Of a stretch of 64,000 bases of DNA, positions 26,022 through 34,744 are shown one piece after another. Under the pieces are notes generated by a model. It was not told the origin of the DNA. It was given only the letters and a program-made list of their open reading frames with translations, and searched no databases. Made by a program: the position numbers and the translations under genes. Source of the DNA: Leeuwenhoekiella nanhaiensis (lineage in GTDB: Bacteria > Bacteroidota > Bacteroidia > Flavobacteriales > Flavobacteriaceae); assembly GCF_002744755.1 (NCBI RefSeq), contig NZ_KZ319289.1, forward strand, positions 434,001 to 498,000, read 5' to 3'. Position 1 is the stretch's first letter; each line of letters begins with the position of its first letter.

Positions 26022-26501
26022 ATGATTCGATTTGTAGTTCTTTTGGCGCTTGCCCTTAACCTGTTTTCGTGTAAAGATCTCGAGACCAAAAAAATCTCTT
26101 CAGACGATCTGGTGCAGGAAGAACTCAAAACCCTCAATATGAATGAGGTTGAGGAGTATCCCACTTTTGCTTCCTGCGAAAACTTAAAAGATCAACAGGC
26201 GCGTTATTCCTGTTTTCAGAACGAATTGCGAACCAATTTTCAGCGTCAGCTTTCTAATAAAACAATGATTGTCGAGACCGAAATCAACGATACGGTCTGG
26301 CTTTACCTGAGCATCAGCGAGCTGGGTGATCTTACTATTGAAAAGGCACAAATTCCCGATACCATCGCCAGTCAATTGCCGCAACTGGAAGGTTGGCTTA
26401 AAGACAGTCTCGATTCGCTTCCTAAAATCATCGCCGCCCACAAAAGAGGTATTCCGGTTAAGACCAGCTTTAAAATGCCGGTAGTTGTGAAAGTGGAATA
26501 A
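26022..26501 (+). CDS. Small lipoprotein with TonB-C-like domain
   Basis: A 159-residue protein with a lipoprotein signal (MIRFVVLLALALNLFSC, lipobox cysteine 17). The mature part has a VEEYPTFASCENLKDQQARYSCF segment, here described by its P-x-F-x-x-C and later C-F pattern, which in Bacteroidota marks short proteins related to the TonB C-terminal domain. No partner ExbB/ExbD genes are adjacent. Function is unknown. A TACATCTTTG element lies upstream near 26000, a near match to the -7 consensus. Two cysteines about 18 residues apart may form a disulfide in the periplasm. Confidence 0.6.
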   Translation: MIRFVVLLALALNLFSCKDLETKKISSDDLVQEELKTLNMNEVEEYPTFASCENLKDQQARYSCFQNELRTNFQRQLSNKTMIVETEINDTVWLYLSISELGDLTIEKAQIPDTIASQLPQLEGWLKDSLDSLPKIIAAHKRGIPVKTSFKMPVVVKVE

Positions 26502-26516
26502 TTACTAGGAAGAAAT

Positions 26517-27635
26517 TTATTTCTTAAAATCCCTCCCTTTCCAGCTAAACTTACCAAACTGACTCACCAAAGCTATATACAGGGTAAAAAACGGATAAAC
26601 AAGTGCAACCCAGACATAATGCTTAAGCTGTTTTTTTTGGGCGAAAAGAGTTGCGGTACACCAGATGAGGAGAAAATCTATAGCGACTTTTAGTATCAAT
26701 AAGTAGTAGATTTCGGCAAAAAATAATCCGGCTACTGCCGAAGCATTTCCCAAAAGAACCAAAACCGAAACCAAAACCGCAAATCGGCTTTTGTAGGCTG
26801 AGGCTTTCGCTGCCCAGCGTTTCCGTTGATTGATCAGCGATTTTAAATCGGGTTGTGGGGCTGTTTCTACCAATGCGTGCCAGGTTTTGAGATATCCCAC
26901 CGCTTTAGCATCGGCTTCTAAAAACTGCTGCATTAAAAACACATCGTCTCCGCTGGCGATGTGATTGTTCGCGGCATAACCATTCAGTCTTAAAAAAGAA
27001 CTTTTTAAAAATCCCAGATTGGCACCATTACACATAAACGGCCTGCTCAATCCAAAACTGCCGATGGTTGCGCCCTGAAGGCTCAAAAAATCCAGCTGTT
27101 GAAAGGCGTCTAGCAATTGGTTTTGATCTTCATAAAAGCAAACCGGTCCGGCGATGAATGTGCAAGCCTCGCGAAGTATTTTGTAATTGTAATGCTTCAG
27201 CCAGTTTGACGGCACCCGGCAATCTGCATCGGTGGTAATGATCCAATCCATTTTCGCTTCAGCAATCCCCAGATTGAGCGCATCTTTTTTTGGTGAACCC
27301 GAAACGCGTTTGTTGTTTAGTGTTTTCAGTTCTAGTCTTTGATGCGCAGCTAGAAAATTTTCAATTACTTCCAAAGACCTGTCTGTAGATCCATCGTTGA
27401 TGAGAATGATTTCATACAGCTCATCCGGATAATCCAAACAATTTAATGTTTCCAGTAAAGCTTCCAGATGCCGGGCTTCATTTCTAAACGGGATGATGAT
27501 AGAAAACCTGGTTTTGGTGTCTGAAAACACCTGATTGTCAAAATTTGTGCTTTCGTTTTTCAGTCTAAAAAAACCAATGCAAAGCCCCGCGATGAGCAAA
27601 ACATAGAAGATTAAGAGGAGGGCAATGACGATCAC
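26517..27635 (-). CDS. Family 2 membrane glycosyltransferase
   Basis: A 372-residue protein: one N-terminal membrane segment (residues 2-23), a cytoplasmic GT-A domain (SIIIPFRNEARHLEALL at its start, the nucleotide-sugar DxD as TTDADC, GDDVFLMQQF, and the Q/RxxRW-type motif NQRKRWAAK), and three C-terminal membrane segments. It is likely a processive or lipid-linked glycosyltransferase for an envelope glycan. The start is a GTG at 27635. It is convergent with the lipoprotein gene at 26022 and divergent from ruvC, 52 bases away. The product cannot be named from sequence alone. Confidence 0.87.
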   Translation of the reverse strand: MIVIALLLIFYVLLIAGLCIGFFRLKNESTNFDNQVFSDTKTRFSIIIPFRNEARHLEALLETLNCLDYPDELYEIILINDGSTDRSLEVIENFLAAHQRLELKTLNNKRVSGSPKKDALNLGIAEAKMDWIITTDADCRVPSNWLKHYNYKILREACTFIAGPVCFYEDQNQLLDAFQQLDFLSLQGATIGSFGLSRPFMCNGANLGFLKSSFLRLNGYAANNHIASGDDVFLMQQFLEADAKAVGYLKTWHALVETAPQPDLKSLINQRKRWAAKASAYKSRFAVLVSVLVLLGNASAVAGLFFAEIYYLLILKVAIDFLLIWCTATLFAQKKQLKHYVWVALVYPFFTLYIALVSQFGKFSWKGRDFKK

Positions 27636-27687
27636 GCTTATAATGGTTAGCTTTGCGAAAGCTTCAAAGATGGAAAAAATTTAGCGC

Positions 27688-28281
27688 TTGAAATCAGAAA
27701 AAATCATTTTAGGGATTGACCCGGGAACCACGATTATGGGTTTTGGTCTCATACGCGTGGTCAATAAAAAAATGGAGTTTCTTCAGATGAATGAACTTCA
27801 GCTTAAAAAATACGACGACCCCTATATCAAACTCAAACTCATTTTTGAACGCACCATCGAACTTATAGACACCTACAATCCTGATGAGATGGCACTCGAG
27901 GCTCCGTTTTTTGGGAAAAACGTACAGTCTATGCTTAAGTTGGGCAGAGCCCAGGGTGTGGCGATGGCAGCCGGTCTCTCGCGCCAGATCCCGGTTACCG
28001 AATACCTTCCGAAAAAAATAAAAATGGCTATCACCGGTAACGGTAATGCCAGTAAAGAACAGGTGGCTAAAATGCTGCAAAGCCTGCTCGGTCTTAAAAC
28101 CCTGCCTAAAAACCTGGACAGCACAGACGGTCTGGCTGCCGCGGTTTGTCATCACTTTAACGCAGGTCGTGTCGAAACCGGTAAAAGTTATACCGGCTGG
28201 GATGCTTTTGTCAAACAGAATGAAAAAAGGGTAGTAGCCCGAAAACTCCCGACAACCCCCAAACCCCCAAAGGGGACTTAA
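27688..28281 (+). CDS. ruvC: Crossover junction endodeoxyribonuclease RuvC
   Basis: A 197-residue Holliday junction resolvase. Catalytic acidic residues are visible: Asp11 in LGIDPGTT, Glu in ALEAPFFGKN, and the pair in NLDSTDGLAAAVCHH; the GRAQGVA block is also conserved. It cleaves four-way junctions with RuvAB. The start is a TTG at 27688, since no ATG or GTG would include the first catalytic Asp. The last ten or so residues (PTTPKPPKGT) are encoded by a C/G-rich intergenic repeat, CCCCCAAACCCCCAAAGGGG, so the C-terminus is extended beyond the domain. hemW follows after 11 bases. Confidence 0.95.
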   Translation: MKSEKIILGIDPGTTIMGFGLIRVVNKKMEFLQMNELQLKKYDDPYIKLKLIFERTIELIDTYNPDEMALEAPFFGKNVQSMLKLGRAQGVAMAAGLSRQIPVTEYLPKKIKMAITGNGNASKEQVAKMLQSLLGLKTLPKNLDSTDGLAAAVCHHFNAGRVETGKSYTGWDAFVKQNEKRVVARKLPTTPKPPKGT

Positions 28282-28351
28282 AGCCTTATTCTATGAAAAT
28301 CAAAGATTTTCTACACGACAGTAAAACTCTCCCTTCGGAGGCCGGGGGGAT
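28245..28351. repeat. C/G-rich repeat spanning the ruvC-hemW junction
   Basis: CCCCCAAACCCCCAAAGGGG near 28255-28275 and CTCTCCCTTCGGAGG with a following run of Gs (about 28327-28350) are two halves of a repeat type also seen at 32479, 40865 and 47466. Here both halves are translated, giving the ruvC tail and part of the hemW head. Confidence 0.6.
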
Positions 28352-29477
28352 CGGTTTGTACATCCACATCCCATTTTGCAAGCAGGCCTGTCATTATTGT
28401 GATTTTCACTTTTCGACTTCGCTAAAGAAGAAAGACCAACTCGTCGAGGCTCTGTGCAACGAACTCATCTTGCGCAAAAACGAAATTCCCGGCGTTCTGC
28501 AAACCATTTATTTTGGTGGCGGAACGCCGAGTTTGCTTGATGCAGACGAACTCGAGCGTATTTTTAAAACCATTGATGCGCATTTCGCGATTACCGAAAA
28601 TCCGGAGATCACTCTTGAAGCGAATCCCGATGATCTTACCGAAGAAAAGCTGAAGATGCTGGCGCAATCACGAATCAATCGACTCAGTATTGGCGTGCAG
28701 TCCTTTTTTGAAGCAGATTTGAAGCTGATGAACCGCGCGCATAATGCAGACGAGGCGGTGCGCTGTCTGGAACTCGCCAAAGCCTATTTTGACAACATTT
28801 CAATCGATCTAATCTACGGTATGCCTGATATGAGTAACGAGCGCTGGAAAGAGAATCTGGACAAGGCATTGCAGTTGGATATTCCGCATATATCAAGCTA
28901 TGCGCTTACGGTGGAGCCCAATACGGCCCTTCAGAAGTTTATAGAAAAGGGTGTTGTGAAACCCGTTGACTATGCGGTGGCACAGGCGCATTTTGAGATT
29001 TTGGTCGATACGATGCAGCAGGCCGGTTTTGAAAATTATGAGTTTTCTAATTTTGGCAAACCCGGCTATTTTTCGCGAAACAACACCGCCTACTGGACCG
29101 GCAAAGCCTATTTGGGCATTGGTCCTTCGGCACACAGTTATGATGGAAATACCCGCAGCTGGAACATCAATAACAACCCCAAATACATTAAAGCTATTGA
29201 GGCCGGCGAGGTTCCGGTGGAGCGTGAAACACTTTCGCTTACCGACAAATACAACGAGTATGTAATGACCGGTTTACGCACCATTTGGGGGATTTCACTT
29301 TCTAAGATTGAAGAATCCTTCGGTCTAAAATTTAAAGAATACGCATTGCAACAGGCCGAAAAGCATCTGGAAGAGCACTTGCTTTTTCGGGATGGCGATC
29401 GCATTGTAGTCACTAAAAAAGGTAAGTTTTTGAGCGACGGTCTGGCGAGCGATCTCTTCCTGCTCAATCTTTCTTAA
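28293..29477 (+). CDS. hemW: Radical SAM heme chaperone HemW (HemN-like)
   Basis: A 394-residue radical SAM protein. The CxxxCxxC cluster motif is in IHIPFCKQACHYCDF, GGGTPS follows, and IGVQSF, YALTVEPNT and GPSAHSYDG are HemW/HemN blocks. The extra fourth cysteine typical of true HemN oxidases is not evident, favouring the heme chaperone HemW. Family members normally begin directly at the GLYIHIPFC strand; here about 21 extra residues precede it and part of these come from an intergenic repeat, so translation may really begin at the TTG at 28356. It is probably cotranscribed with ruvC. Confidence 0.92.
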   Translation: MKIKDFLHDSKTLPSEAGGIGLYIHIPFCKQACHYCDFHFSTSLKKKDQLVEALCNELILRKNEIPGVLQTIYFGGGTPSLLDADELERIFKTIDAHFAITENPEITLEANPDDLTEEKLKMLAQSRINRLSIGVQSFFEADLKLMNRAHNADEAVRCLELAKAYFDNISIDLIYGMPDMSNERWKENLDKALQLDIPHISSYALTVEPNTALQKFIEKGVVKPVDYAVAQAHFEILVDTMQQAGFENYEFSNFGKPGYFSRNNTAYWTGKAYLGIGPSAHSYDGNTRSWNINNNPKYIKAIEAGEVPVERETLSLTDKYNEYVMTGLRTIWGISLSKIEESFGLKFKEYALQQAEKHLEEHLLFRDGDRIVVTKKGKFLSDGLASDLFLLNLS

Positions 29478-29532
29478 TTTTTTTAGCTGTAACTTTTTCT
29501 GAAAAGACTAACTTATAAGGCAACTTAATGAA

Positions 29533-30288
29533 ATGCCTATGCGAGCAACAATTACTCTAAACAATAAACCCGTTACCGTAGATTTTAGCAAACCCATAGA
29601 CATCAGCATTCCTGTAGTGAGTGGTGACGCTAATCCCGTGGCCTGGTATCTCAATCCGCCTAAGATTGAACCGGTAGTCGAGGGCAAATGGGTCGCTGCG
29701 GTGGCTCAGGGAGCGGTTGTGAATTTCAATAATATCTATTACAACCCGCACGCGCACGGCACGCATACCGAATGTGTGGGGCACATTACCGAAAAAGTAC
29801 ACAGCATCAACCAGAATCTAAAAACCTTTATGTTCACTGCGGAAGTAATCACCCTCGTGCCCGAGCCGCATAACGGGGATTTTGTGTTTACCAAAAAACT
29901 GGCTCAGCGTGCCCTTCAGGGAAAGAATCCGGAAGCTGTGGTGATACGAACCTTGCCCAATACGGCAACCAAGAAAAGCAGAAAATGGTCGCATACCAAC
30001 TGGCCATATCTGCTGGAAGAGACGGCGGTTTTCTTTCGCGAAAGCGGAATTAAACACCTGCTTATCGATATGCCCAGCGTTGACCGCGAGGAAGATGGTG
30101 GCGTGCTCGCTGCACACAATGCGTTTTGGAACACCGATGGAAAAATGAGAATGGACGCCACCATTACCGAAATGATTTTCGTTCCCCACACTGTTTCAGA
30201 CGGCTCGTATCTGCTCAATCTGCAAATCGCTTCTTTTGAAAACGATGCCAGCCCCAGTAAACCGGTGCTGTATGCTTTTGAATATTAG
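29533..30288 (+). CDS. Cyclase-family (kynurenine formamidase-like) hydrolase
   Basis: A 251-residue protein of the cyclase/KynB superfamily. The metal-binding motif is seen as PHAHGTHTECVGHI, corresponding to the HxGTHxD motif of the family, and LLIDMPSVDREEDGG with a later His in LAAHNAFW complete the site. Members are Mn or Zn hydrolases, the best known opening formylkynurenine. No other tryptophan catabolism gene is nearby, so substrate is unknown. It starts a tight run of genes (DUF4260, DUF4230, GNAT, TPR protein), with its TAG next to the following start. Confidence 0.83.
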   Translation: MPMRATITLNNKPVTVDFSKPIDISIPVVSGDANPVAWYLNPPKIEPVVEGKWVAAVAQGAVVNFNNIYYNPHAHGTHTECVGHITEKVHSINQNLKTFMFTAEVITLVPEPHNGDFVFTKKLAQRALQGKNPEAVVIRTLPNTATKKSRKWSHTNWPYLLEETAVFFRESGIKHLLIDMPSVDREEDGGVLAAHNAFWNTDGKMRMDATITEMIFVPHTVSDGSYLLNLQIASFENDASPSKPVLYAFEY

Positions 30289-30290
30289 TG

Positions 30291-30638
30291 ATGAAACAAC
30301 TACTTAAACTAGAAGAAATAGGATCACTGCTACTTGGTGTATACTTATTTTCAAGCCTCGATTTGAGTTGGTGGTGGTTTTATGGCTTGTTCTTATTGCC
30401 TGATATTTCGATGTTGGGCTACCTTTTCGGAACCAAAATAGGTGCCTGGTCATACAACTTCTTTCATTTGAAGATTTTGGGCCTCGTGCTGTTTCTTTCA
30501 GGGCTTTATTTTGAAAGCCTTGTTTTGCAGCTAGCCGGAATCATTATTTATTCACACGCGGCATTCGACCGGATTATGGGTTATGGTTTAAAGTATGAAA
30601 CCGGATTTAAGGATACACATCTGGGTAAAATGGGCTAG
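30291..30638 (+). CDS. DUF4260 membrane protein
   Basis: A 115-residue protein with three to four hydrophobic segments. The pattern LLPDISMLGYLFGTKIGAWSYNFFH and the C-terminal AFDRIMGYGLKYETGF with DTHLG are hallmarks of DUF4260. Function is unknown. The ATG at 30291 is two bases after the stop of the cyclase gene, so the two are coupled; an overlapping GTG one codon earlier is also possible. Confidence 0.83.
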   Translation: MKQLLKLEEIGSLLLGVYLFSSLDLSWWWFYGLFLLPDISMLGYLFGTKIGAWSYNFFHLKILGLVLFLSGLYFESLVLQLAGIIIYSHAAFDRIMGYGLKYETGFKDTHLGKMG

Positions 30639-30656
30639 TAACTTTATCTTTGAGGT

Positions 30657-31283
30657 ATGGAATATCTATTCATAGGTCTCGCAGCAGGCAGTATCATTGC
30701 CTATTTTATTTTTTCGCGCTTTTCTAAAAGCCGAAGACAGCAAAATGCCCAGCAACAGTCTGTGGTGTTGATGGAAAAAATACGCAGCGTATGTAAATTC
30801 ATCACTGTGGAAGGGGATTTTTCCGAAATCTACCATTACCAAAATGTAAAAGACAAATGGCTCAATTTATTTCTGGGGAGCAAAAAGGCCCTGGTGCTTA
30901 TTGATGCCAAAGCCTATGTGGGTTTTGATCTCACCAAAATCAAAATGCATCCCGATGTGAAAAACCGTACGATTGTACTGACCGATTTTCCGCAGCCGGA
31001 GTTACTAAGCATCGAGACTGATTTCAAATATTACGACAAAAAAGAAGGTTGGGCCAACCCGTTTACCTCCACAGATTTAACCGAAATCAACCGGGAAGCC
31101 AAACAGCATATTATTGATAAAGTGCCGCAAAGCGGACTCTTTGGCGAAGCTTCAAAGCAGGCATTGAGCACGGTTTCTCTGATGGAAAACCTGGTGCAAA
31201 CCATAGGCTGGAAACTGGATTACAAAGCCTTGGAAACCGCAGCCGAAACCCCAAAATTGAAAGAAGGTGAAGTCTCAGAGTAG
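30657..31283 (+). CDS. DUF4230 membrane-anchored protein
   Basis: A 208-residue protein with one N-terminal membrane segment (residues 3-20), a basic stretch, and a soluble domain fitting DUF4230 (VCKFITVEGDFSEIYHYQN, KALVLIDAKAYVGFDLTKIK). No enzymatic motif is seen. It is probably anchored in the inner membrane with the domain on the periplasmic side. The GNAT gene begins 17 bases before its end. A TATCTTTG string four bases before its ATG is too close to be its promoter. Confidence 0.8.
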   Translation: MEYLFIGLAAGSIIAYFIFSRFSKSRRQQNAQQQSVVLMEKIRSVCKFITVEGDFSEIYHYQNVKDKWLNLFLGSKKALVLIDAKAYVGFDLTKIKMHPDVKNRTIVLTDFPQPELLSIETDFKYYDKKEGWANPFTSTDLTEINREAKQHIIDKVPQSGLFGEASKQALSTVSLMENLVQTIGWKLDYKALETAAETPKLKEGEVSE

Positions 31284-31800
31284 TTTTGAGGTAAAGCCTC
31301 TGGGCGAAAGGGACTGGCCGGTTTTAAAAAGTTTGGTAGACCGCGTCTGGCCGGTGACTTTTAAAGATATTCTGTCTGAAGAGCAGATCGCCTATATGAT
31401 GGAGTTTATGTACAGCACCGCTTCGCTGAAAAAACAGGTAGAGACCGGAAGCCGTTTTTACATTTTGTATGAAGCAGCCGAACCTATAGGATACCTGGCG
31501 TTGATCCCCAATTACCGAAATGAGAAACTTACCAAAGAGGGAAGTTGGATGAAAGTAGATAAACTCTACGTGATGCCCGAAAATCATGGCACGGGAGCAG
31601 GTCGTTTTTTGATGGATTTCGCTTTTGCGGAAGCTAATAAAGAAAACGTTCAGGGCGTAATGCTCAATGTGAACCGAGACAACAAAGCTGTTAAATTTTA
31701 TGAGTATTACGGCTTTAAAACTGCCTATTCAGGGGACTTTGACATCGGTAAAGGCTACCTGATGCAGGATTATATAATGGTGTATCCGTTCAAAGAGTAA
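31267..31800 (+). CDS. GNAT-family N-acetyltransferase
   Basis: A 177-residue acetyltransferase. The acetyl-CoA binding motif A appears as VDKLYVMPENHGTGAGRFLMDFA, followed by the GVMLNVNRDNKAVKFYEYYGF block, both standard for GNAT enzymes. The substrate is unknown. It starts with a GTG that overlaps the DUF4230 gene by 17 bases, which indicates an operon. The VWPVTFKDILSEEQIAYMM region resembles GNATs annotated as amino acid or peptide acetyltransferases, but that is not firm. Confidence 0.88.
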   Translation: MKSQSSFEVKPLGERDWPVLKSLVDRVWPVTFKDILSEEQIAYMMEFMYSTASLKKQVETGSRFYILYEAAEPIGYLALIPNYRNEKLTKEGSWMKVDKLYVMPENHGTGAGRFLMDFAFAEANKENVQGVMLNVNRDNKAVKFYEYYGFKTAYSGDFDIGKGYLMQDYIMVYPFKE

Positions 31801-31802
31801 TT

Positions 31803-32423
31803 ATGGGTGGAGAAGGAAGCATGATGGCTATGATCAATAGCCTGCGGAATAATCGAAAATTACTCCGCAAGAACTCCCGATTTAAAAAAGACCGAAGCTT
31901 TCTTAACCTTAAAGAAACCGATTTAAAAGGTGCAACCGGCAAACCGACTTTCAATGCCTATTCTAAAGAGGCTATTAGAAAAATAAAAATAAAATTTAAA
32001 CGCAGTCGTAAACGTGAGAAGGTCTTTTTTGTTTTTCTGGGATTGATTGGCTTGTTTCTTTTTGTGGCCTTAGGTAGATTTTTAGTTGAAGATGCCTTAC
32101 AGGAGCAAAACGATAGCCGGCTAGAATTAATTCAAAAAAATGAGCGGCTGTATTTAAAGCATATAGAATTTGGAGATCGCTGGTTTTCTCAGGGAAAATG
32201 GAAGAATGCGATTTTCTATTATAAACAAGGTGGTGAGCTATATCCAGACGACTACGAGATCAACTACCGCCTTGTGCGTGCCTATAGTTTGCACTGTAAA
32301 AATGATCTGGAAAATTGTGCTGAAGCAAAAGCCTTGTTGGATGGTATGCTGCTTAAGTTTTCAGATAAGGAAACACAATTATTAGAATTGAAAGAGGTGT
32401 TGAATTTTGAATACGGAATTTAA
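31803..32423 (+). CDS. Membrane protein with N-terminal conserved GGEGSMM motif and TPR-like C-terminus
   Basis: A 206-residue protein. It opens with MGGEGSMMAMINSLRNNRKL, a motif that recurs at the N-terminus of several short flavobacterial membrane proteins. A basic linker (KIKIKFKRSRKREK) precedes one membrane segment (about residues 75-97), and the C-terminal part (RWFSQGKWKNAIFYYKQGGELYPDDYEINYRL) has TPR-like helices. Topology by the positive-inside rule puts the TPR part in the periplasm. It starts three bases after the GNAT gene. Function is unknown. Confidence 0.7.
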   Translation: MGGEGSMMAMINSLRNNRKLLRKNSRFKKDRSFLNLKETDLKGATGKPTFNAYSKEAIRKIKIKFKRSRKREKVFFVFLGLIGLFLFVALGRFLVEDALQEQNDSRLELIQKNERLYLKHIEFGDRWFSQGKWKNAIFYYKQGGELYPDDYEINYRLVRAYSLHCKNDLENCAEAKALLDGMLLKFSDKETQLLELKEVLNFEYGI

Positions 32424-32478
32424 GATTGGGTCAAATTGAGCTTGTCGAAGTTGAGCTAATTTTAAAAATATAAAATTC

Positions 32479-32510
32479 ACTCCCCCTGGGGGAGGGCTAG
32501 GGAGGGGACC
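32479..32510. repeat. C/G-rich intergenic repeat
   Basis: ACTCCCCCTGGGGGAGGG followed by CTAGGGAGGGGACC, ending directly at an ATG. It matches the repeat type at 28327, 40865 and 47466. A further short repeat, TTGAGCTTGTCGAAGTTGAG, lies just before it at about 32432-32452. Confidence 0.6.
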
Positions 32511-32882
32511 ATGAACATAGATAATTTCAGAACATACTGTTTACAAAAACCGGGTACAACCGAAGAATTTCCGTTTGATAACGAGACTTTGGTGTTTAAA
32601 GTAATGGGTAAAATGTATGCCCTAAGCGGACTCGAAAGTTGGGAGGCCGGCACACCGCGCATCAACCTCAAGTGCGATCCTGAGCGTGCACTGGAGCTGC
32701 GTGGGGAGTACCCCGAGAGTGTTTTGCCCGGCTGGCATATGAATAAGCAGCATTGGAATACTGTGCTGTTAAACGGGGAGATTTCGCTAAAACAACTCTA
32801 CGAATTCATCGATCACAGTTACGAGCTTATCGTAAACAGCCTTACCAAAAAGCTAAAAGAAGAATTGAAAGGCCTAAACTGA
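32511..32882 (+). CDS. MmcQ/YjbR family (DUF419) protein
   Basis: A 123-residue protein of the usual family length. The motifs TEEFPFDNETLVFKVMGKMYAL, INLKCDP and LPGWHMNKQHWNTV with HSYELIVNSLTKK are typical of the MmcQ/YjbR fold, which resembles a double-wing DNA-binding motif, though function in bacteria is unproven. It stands alone, 86 bases before the MutS-like gene. The start lies at the end of a C/G-rich repeat, so its promoter is probably upstream of that repeat. Confidence 0.88.
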   Translation: MNIDNFRTYCLQKPGTTEEFPFDNETLVFKVMGKMYALSGLESWEAGTPRINLKCDPERALELRGEYPESVLPGWHMNKQHWNTVLLNGEISLKQLYEFIDHSYELIVNSLTKKLKEELKGLN

Positions 32883-32968
32883 TATGCATAAGTTAATTTT
32901 ACATTTCTTGTTAAATACGTCTGATTGCGATTTAATAGAAAACCAAAAATTATAAAGCTTTTAAGCTT

Positions 32969-34744
32969 ATGCAAAACCCAAAAGATACCTACACTTCCCT
33001 TGTAACCGACTATAAATCGCAGCTGACTAAAGCCCAGTCGGCACTGTTTACCAGCAGTATGATTCGCCTGGCGGTTTTTTTGGCCGGGGTTATCGCGATC
33101 TATTTTTTATGGGCGCAGACGCGGGTGGTCATTGGGATTGTGGTGGCGGAGATTGTGTTGTTTCTCATTTTGGTCTCCCGGCACAGCAAGCTTCAGTACA
33201 AACGCGATTTTTTGCAGGAATTGATTGCTTTAAATGAGACCGAATTGCGCGTATTGAATCGCGATTTTCACGATTTACCTTCCGGCGAAAAATTTAAAAA
33301 TCCGCTTCACGCTTTTAGTCAGGATGTAGATCTTTTTGGCCGCGGATCCTTTTTTCAGTACCTCAACCGCACCGCCCTCGAGAGCGGAACCCGCAAACTG
33401 GCCGAATTCCTCACCGTAAATGAAATTGCAGAAATTCCGCAGAAACAGGAAGCCGTGCAGGAACTTGCCGGGCATTTATCGTGGAGGCAGCAATTTCGGG
33501 CTACGGCTGCACTCGTCAAAGCAGACTATGATGCCAAAGAAATTCTCAGCTGGCTAAAAAACTACAGCAGTTTTATGCCCAGACTTATGCGTTGGGTGCC
33601 CAATACGTACACCAGTATTTCACTCATTGCTTTTGTGTTGGCCTATCTGGGCCTAATATCGGGAAACGTTGTGGTGTGGTTGTTTTTTATCGGTTTGGGG
33701 ATCTCCGGGATTTATGTGAAAAAAGTAAATGACCTCTGGGCCAATGCCAGCAAAATGCAATCTACGTTTGAGCAGTATCACAAACTGATGCTCCTGCTTG
33801 AAAAACAGGAATTTCAGTCGGTCTACCTGCAACGCCAACAGGTTAAAATCAAGTCGCAAAAGGCTAAAGCTTCGGCCGTGATTGAGCAGTTTTCAAAAAT
33901 GCTGGGGATTTTAGACCAGCGTTCCAATATGCTCATGGGTGTTATAATCAATTCTTTTTTCCTTTCCGATCTTAGACAATGCTACAACATCGAGCGTTGG
34001 ATCGAGGCCAATGCATACGAGGTGGCCAATTGGTTTGAAGTCATTGCCTTTTTTGACGCGCAAAACAGCCTGGGGAATTTCAGCTTTAATCATCCCAATT
34101 ACGCTTTCGCGAAAATTACAAAGGCCAGTCAAACGCTGGAAGCTAAAGACCTGTCTCATCCGTTGTTGGATCCTGAGAAGGCAGTGGCAAATGATTTCAG
34201 TATCGAAAATGAGCAGTTTTTTATCATAACCGGGGCCAATATGGCCGGAAAAAGCACCTTTCTGCGTACTGTGTCGCTGGCTATCGTGATGAGCAACACC
34301 GGGCTTCCCATCTGTGCTCCTGAAGCGCATTACCATCCTATTAAACTCATCACCAGTATGCGCACCAGCGACTCACTTACCGATGATGAATCTTATTTCT
34401 TCTCGGAACTGAAGCGCCTGCAGTTTATTGTAAACGCCATTAAAACCGATACCTATTTCATCATTCTCGACGAAATCCTCAAAGGAACGAACAGCACCGA
34501 TAAGGCCATTGGCTCGCGTAAGTTTATTGAAAAACTGGTCGCTTCCAATTCTACCGGAATCATCGCCACGCACGACCTGAGCCTTTGCGAAGCGGCAGAA
34601 GATCTGAAACCTGTAAAGAATTACTATTTTGACGCCCAGATCATCAATGACGAACTCTTCTTTGACTACACTTTTAAAAAAGGAATTTGTCAAAATATGA
34701 ACGCCTCGTTCCTGCTGCGTAAAATGAATATAATCGACGCTTAG
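32969..34744 (+). CDS. Membrane-anchored MutS-like ATPase
   Basis: A 591-residue protein. Two hydrophobic hairpins (about residues 30-70 and 205-245) predict four membrane segments. Residues about 90-190 and 250-400 resemble the MutS core (lever/clamp) region, and the C-terminus is a MutS-type ABC ATPase: Walker A GANMAGKST at residues 422-430, the signature region with SLTDDESYFFSELKR, Walker B YFIILDEILKGTNS, and the ATHDLSL switch. The N-terminal mismatch-reading domain is missing. Known relatives are annotated only as MutS-related; a role at the membrane in DNA handling is inferred. It ends one base pair before the DUF457 gene, so they are coupled. Confidence 0.85.
   Translation: MQNPKDTYTSLVTDYKSQLTKAQSALFTSSMIRLAVFLAGVIAIYFLWAQTRVVIGIVVAEIVLFLILVSRHSKLQYKRDFLQELIALNETELRVLNRDFHDLPSGEKFKNPLHAFSQDVDLFGRGSFFQYLNRTALESGTRKLAEFLTVNEIAEIPQKQEAVQELAGHLSWRQQFRATAALVKADYDAKEILSWLKNYSSFMPRLMRWVPNTYTSISLIAFVLAYLGLISGNVVVWLFFIGLGISGIYVKKVNDLWANASKMQSTFEQYHKLMLLLEKQEFQSVYLQRQQVKIKSQKAKASAVIEQFSKMLGILDQRSNMLMGVIINSFFLSDLRQCYNIERWIEANAYEVANWFEVIAFFDAQNSLGNFSFNHPNYAFAKITKASQTLEAKDLSHPLLDPEKAVANDFSIENEQFFIITGANMAGKSTFLRTVSLAIVMSNTGLPICAPEAHYHPIKLITSMRTSDSLTDDESYFFSELKRLQFIVNAIKTDTYFIILDEILKGTNSTDKAIGSRKFIEKLVASNSTGIIATHDLSLCEAAEDLKPVKNYYFDAQIINDELFFDYTFKKGICQNMNASFLLRKMNIIDA

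Noticed and set aside
30645-30652. TATCTTTG as promoter of the DUF4230 gene
   Set aside because: It matches the -7 consensus but ends four bases before the ATG, leaving no room for a leader; the gene is better explained as part of the upstream operon.
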